Positions 34,101-34,820 of a stretch of 34,820 bases of DNA are shown piece after piece. The notes below the pieces were generated by a model, which had not been told where the DNA came from, made no database searches, and saw nothing but the letters and a program-made list of their open reading frames with translations. This stretch comes from Calothrix sp. CSU_2_0 (GTDB taxonomy: Bacteria; Cyanobacteriota; Cyanobacteriia; Cyanobacteriales; Nostocaceae). The stretch is from NCBI GenBank assembly GCA_012034595.1, contig JAAUPE010000072.1, forward strand, positions 1 through 34,820, read 5' to 3'. How positions within the stretch are numbered: position 1 is the first letter of the stretch; each line of letters starts with the position of its first letter. A program made the translations under genes and the position numbers.

Positions 34101-34820
34101 TTGTCCCAATTGGTCGGCACGGGGTTGCCATCTCAATGCACCTGTGGTTGGATCAATAATCATTCCTGCTGGTGCGGTATCCAGACTCCACAACAGCAAA
34201 TCACCATCAGCATCGCTGCCACTGAGGTTATATTGATACTCCCGTTCTAAATTCGTCACCTGCTCCGGTGTGGAAGTTATCTCTGGTGCTTTGTTGATTG
34301 GTTCAGCACTGATACCCGCATTACCGACGTTAATACTGAAGGATTGAGTCGTATCAACAGTTCCATCTGAAACCCTGACTACCACTGAGTTACTACCAAA
34401 TTGGTCGGTTGTGGGAGTCCAAACCAACACCCCATTATTAATTTCCATTCCCGTGGGTGCATTATCCAAGGTATAAGTTAAGGCATCACCATCGGGGTCA
34501 ATTGCGTTAATCTTGTAGAAGTAATTGTTGCCTAAACTAATGCTAGTACGGGGTTTGGAGGTAATTTCGGGAGCGCGATTAAGTGTATCAGGATTGACCA
34601 ACATTTTAATCGTCTGGAACGCTTCCCCACCATTCCCATCGGTTGCCTTGACCAAAATTTCCCAAGGCTCGGCAGTATCACTGTAAACCCAATTAAACGC
34701 CCCACCAACCTCACTGTCGGCTGGAGTCCAAGACACTAACCCCGTTGCCGCATCGATAGTTGCTGTTGTTGGTGTGATCGGTTTAGCTTCATTGGGGATA
34801 ATTTCGTAGGTAATTGTATC
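28146..34820 (-). CDS. giant Ig/cadherin-repeat and RHS/YD-repeat protein, 5' end beyond the window
   Basis: At least 2224 residues; the frame stays open through 34820, so the N-terminus is missing and a GTG at 34734-34736 is not a real start. Order: five full Ig/cadherin-like repeats (e.g. SYDIKAVDVDGDRLTYSL; DxDGD loops suit calcium), two further Ig-like segments, a bridge (FRLSFTDLTVPVTGIPITL), then ~30 YD repeats (GRLTGVKNALGDSTSYGYN type) forming a shell, then the RHS-associated core ARYYDADTGRFTRKDDYE ending NPVNYIDPSGK. The last ~196 residues (coded by 28149-28736) are an unrelated beta-rich tip with no motif I recognise. RHS proteins of this kind carry a toxin or effector tip and are secreted or surface-attached; the Ig repeats are typical of type I secretion substrates. 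Function of the tip is unknown. Confidence 0.85.
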   Translation of the reverse strand, partial: DTITYEIIPNEAKPITPTTATIDAATGLVSWTPADSEVGGAFNWVYSDTAEPWEILVKATDGNGGEAFQTIKMLVNPDTLNRAPEITSKPRTSISLGNNYFYKINAIDPDGDALTYTLDNAPTGMEINNGVLVWTPTTDQFGSNSVVVRVSDGTVDTTQSFSINVGNAGISAEPINKAPEITSTPEQVTNLEREYQYNLSGSDADGDLLLWSLDTAPAGMIIDPTTGALRWQPRADQLGQHTVKIRLTDALGAFVGQEFSLIVNGLNTPPQINSTPKTIAAVDQPYTYQVIATDAEGEEITVSLGKSPVGMTIDSNGVIKWTPKLDQLQEYQVEVIATDKAGASAIQTYTVEVAREEVSGQVVPVAVNNAPKITSSPVFLAATNRAYSYQIVASDADANDTLTYQLIKGVAGMSINATTGLLSWNNPIAGSYEVIVGAVDAGGLGAAQRFTLTARSNNAPVINSTAVTNGTPGTAYSYDIKAVDVDGDRLTYSLDATSLGKGMTLDNLGRLRWNPGINNVGSHSVAIAVADGNGGSTNQSYNLVVAADAIAPKVSLIALNNTVDLGDTITFQARATDNIKVAGLQLLVNGTNVVLDANGIGTVKATAAGTVQGIAKATDTAGNMGQATFDVLVVDPTDAFAPTVEFKLEGINDGDFVKAPTQIRATISDDSGLDYYRLLVAPIDGGEFREIWRNDNPTQINNGLLAEKFDPSLLQNDSYIVRLEVGDNGGKISYSEQTVEVAGDLKLGNFRLSFTDLTVPVTGIPITLTRTYDTLTSGTTDDFGYGWRMEFRDTDLRTGVGKPTEEQELVGRQKAFKDGTKVYITLPGGKREAFTFKPRQIERIDGNSLLYFSKYFFAPEFAADNGGTSKLSIKNPKTTYITRSPDTNEFYDFGQNPFNPASEFFGGVYILTTKEGVVYEIDGKSGDLLTVTDTNGNKLTYTDEDITSSTGQKVTFERDAQGRITSVKDPMGELIRYEYDVLGDLTSVTDRENNITRMEYLNNDQRKHYLDKIIDPLGRTGLRNEYGDDGRLKELIDVNGQKVEMTYDPNNSKQVVKDQLGYSTIYEYDERGNILTEIDALGQIIKRKYDENNNVLEETVISDRSSENGFTTKSTYDSRNNKLTETDALGNITYYTYGDKSRLLTVTDSLGRTTTNKYDGSGNLTSTIDATGKISIYDYDISGQLKSVKDASGKLTSFEYTKYGDVNKVVDALGNVTGYIYNRKGDKLSEKRYMILANGQVRELLTQWTYDSKGQMKTMTDAENQTTTYEYDDNSKQVAVIDALNRKMQYVYNTKGELIETIYADDTPNDLSDNLREKHRYDEKGQKVASIDFSGRETRFVYDKVGRLIATILPDSTPNNWDDNARSQTEYYTDGLVKAQIDERGNRTEFRYDAAGRQVEIIYADDTPATLTDNPRTKYVYDAVGQRVAEVDALNRTTNFKYDDLGRLVKTEFQDKTFTSQEYDNLGRRVAAIDQEGKRTEYGYDDLGRLTGVKNALGDSTSYGYNSVGNLITTTDAENHTTRYEYDGVGRRTTTILPMNQRAGMTYDAVGNLKTQTDFNGRVITYNYDPMNRMSVKQFQDGSKVTYAYNSVGLQDVVRFIDASGVNTASYDYDYDVRDRQIQRTDNIGGVSRSIGYGYDVAGNRTSVTTVSGTVNYTFDVRNRLDKVLENGVTTADYDYDAASNLVSTTFVNGTQEIRQYDDLNRLKYLENRKGNNILSSYTYTLDKVGNRKKVVENTGRVVEYVYDDLYRLLEEKITDAVNGNRVYGYIYDKVGNRKIKTEVVNGVTTTTNYEYDANDRLLNEKVNQQVVVGYTYDNQGNTLTKTENGVTTEYSWDFENRLIAAKVRDAGSTIQQQMQYRYNDNGIRVASTVNGVETRYLVDEVQQFAQVLEEYSPSGTVLIKYVYGHDLIAQGQGNSRNFYHVDGLGSTRVLSDSQGNVVSTYNYDAYGKLIDSTGGVENKYLFVGEQFDEALGDYYNRARYYDADTGRFTRKDDYEGRIGKPITLHKYVYTHDNPVNYIDPSGKTTLAEINNTYAVLNILQNLFFLQAGARLLVGDLGSPFPKIVWTGSISIDQYDSQATDISPGTGTIIDKFAKFEPSFFTAKATATSSTGKIWDYNIWAIGLGLSIALSNPENKIVKEKLDFEVVTDRIYGDGPNSLRGLFNLNSASGPTGISQPIKLKKTYGFIRFGNASGFAGSNDIATASSVFGIGFYLGQSGIG

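Noticed and set aside
34532-34714. Minus-strand ORF of 60 codons in another frame of the RHS gene
   Set aside because: Fully overlapped by the Ig-repeat frame, which continues with regular domain structure.
1-34820. tRNA genes, rRNA genes or CRISPR arrays
   Set aside because: I looked for TTCRANYC-type T-loops, cloverleaf arms and regularly spaced repeats on both strands and saw none that held up; a computed scan would be more reliable.

Overview
The window looks like part of a filamentous, probably heterocyst-forming (Nostocales-type) cyanobacterial replicon. The evidence is AT-rich DNA, many HIP1-type GCGATCGC octamers, and gene families typical of that group (AAA-like HTH ATPase, PsbP-like exported protein, ISAzo13 and IS110 elements, huge Ig/RHS proteins). 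A RecD-like helicase, an orphan ParB and a run of small phage/plasmid-type genes suggest that at least 4.4-16.5 kb is plasmid or other accessory DNA. No tRNA, rRNA, CRISPR array or cas gene was seen.

Layout. (1) 0.16-3.4 kb, plus strand: HTH + AAA-like ATPase, exported PsbP-like protein, secreted trypsin-like protease with a C-terminal TPR. (2) 3.9-9.25 kb, minus strand: small exported protein, RecD2-like helicase, seven small plasmid/phage-type genes, mostly of unknown function. (3) 9331-15368: a compact Tn7-like transposon carrying only transposition genes: tnsA-tnsB fusion, tnsC, and a TniQ/TnsD gene split by a -1 frameshift at a U_UUU_UUU heptamer. Its 25-bp termini match at 22 positions, but no target-site duplication is visible. 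(4) 15.5-16.5 kb: parB with a displaced C-terminal reading frame. (5) 16.55-22.35 kb, minus strand: a type I secretion set made of a PpiC-like isomerase, an ABC exporter with cyclic-nucleotide-binding and catalytically dead C39 domains, and a HlyD adaptor. (6) 22.4-28.1 kb: a decayed zone with a broken two-gene unit, HIP1 repeats, an ankyrin-repeat protein, an ISAzo13 element abutting a truncated IS110 (with a candidate bridge-RNA leader), a ~75-bp fragment of a second tnsB, and a frameshifted unknown gene. (7) 28.1 kb to the window edge, minus strand: the 3' part of a giant protein with Ig/cadherin-like repeats, an RHS/YD-repeat shell and an unrecognised ~196-residue C-terminal tip.

How the parts relate. 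The transposon proteins form a complete cut-and-paste set (TnsA nuclease and TnsB DDE transposase in one chain, TnsC ATPase, TnsD target selector) if the frameshift is bypassed. The secretion set may export large repeat proteins of the RHS kind, but that link rests only on proximity and family habit. One pattern crosses the window: five genes (tnsD, parB, the 22.8-kb ORF, IS110, the 27.5-kb ORF), plus the ISAzo13 transposase, are interrupted at A/T runs and each would be restored by one additional base. That means programmed slippage, regional decay, or systematic homopolymer under-calling, and should be settled before any of these genes is called dead.
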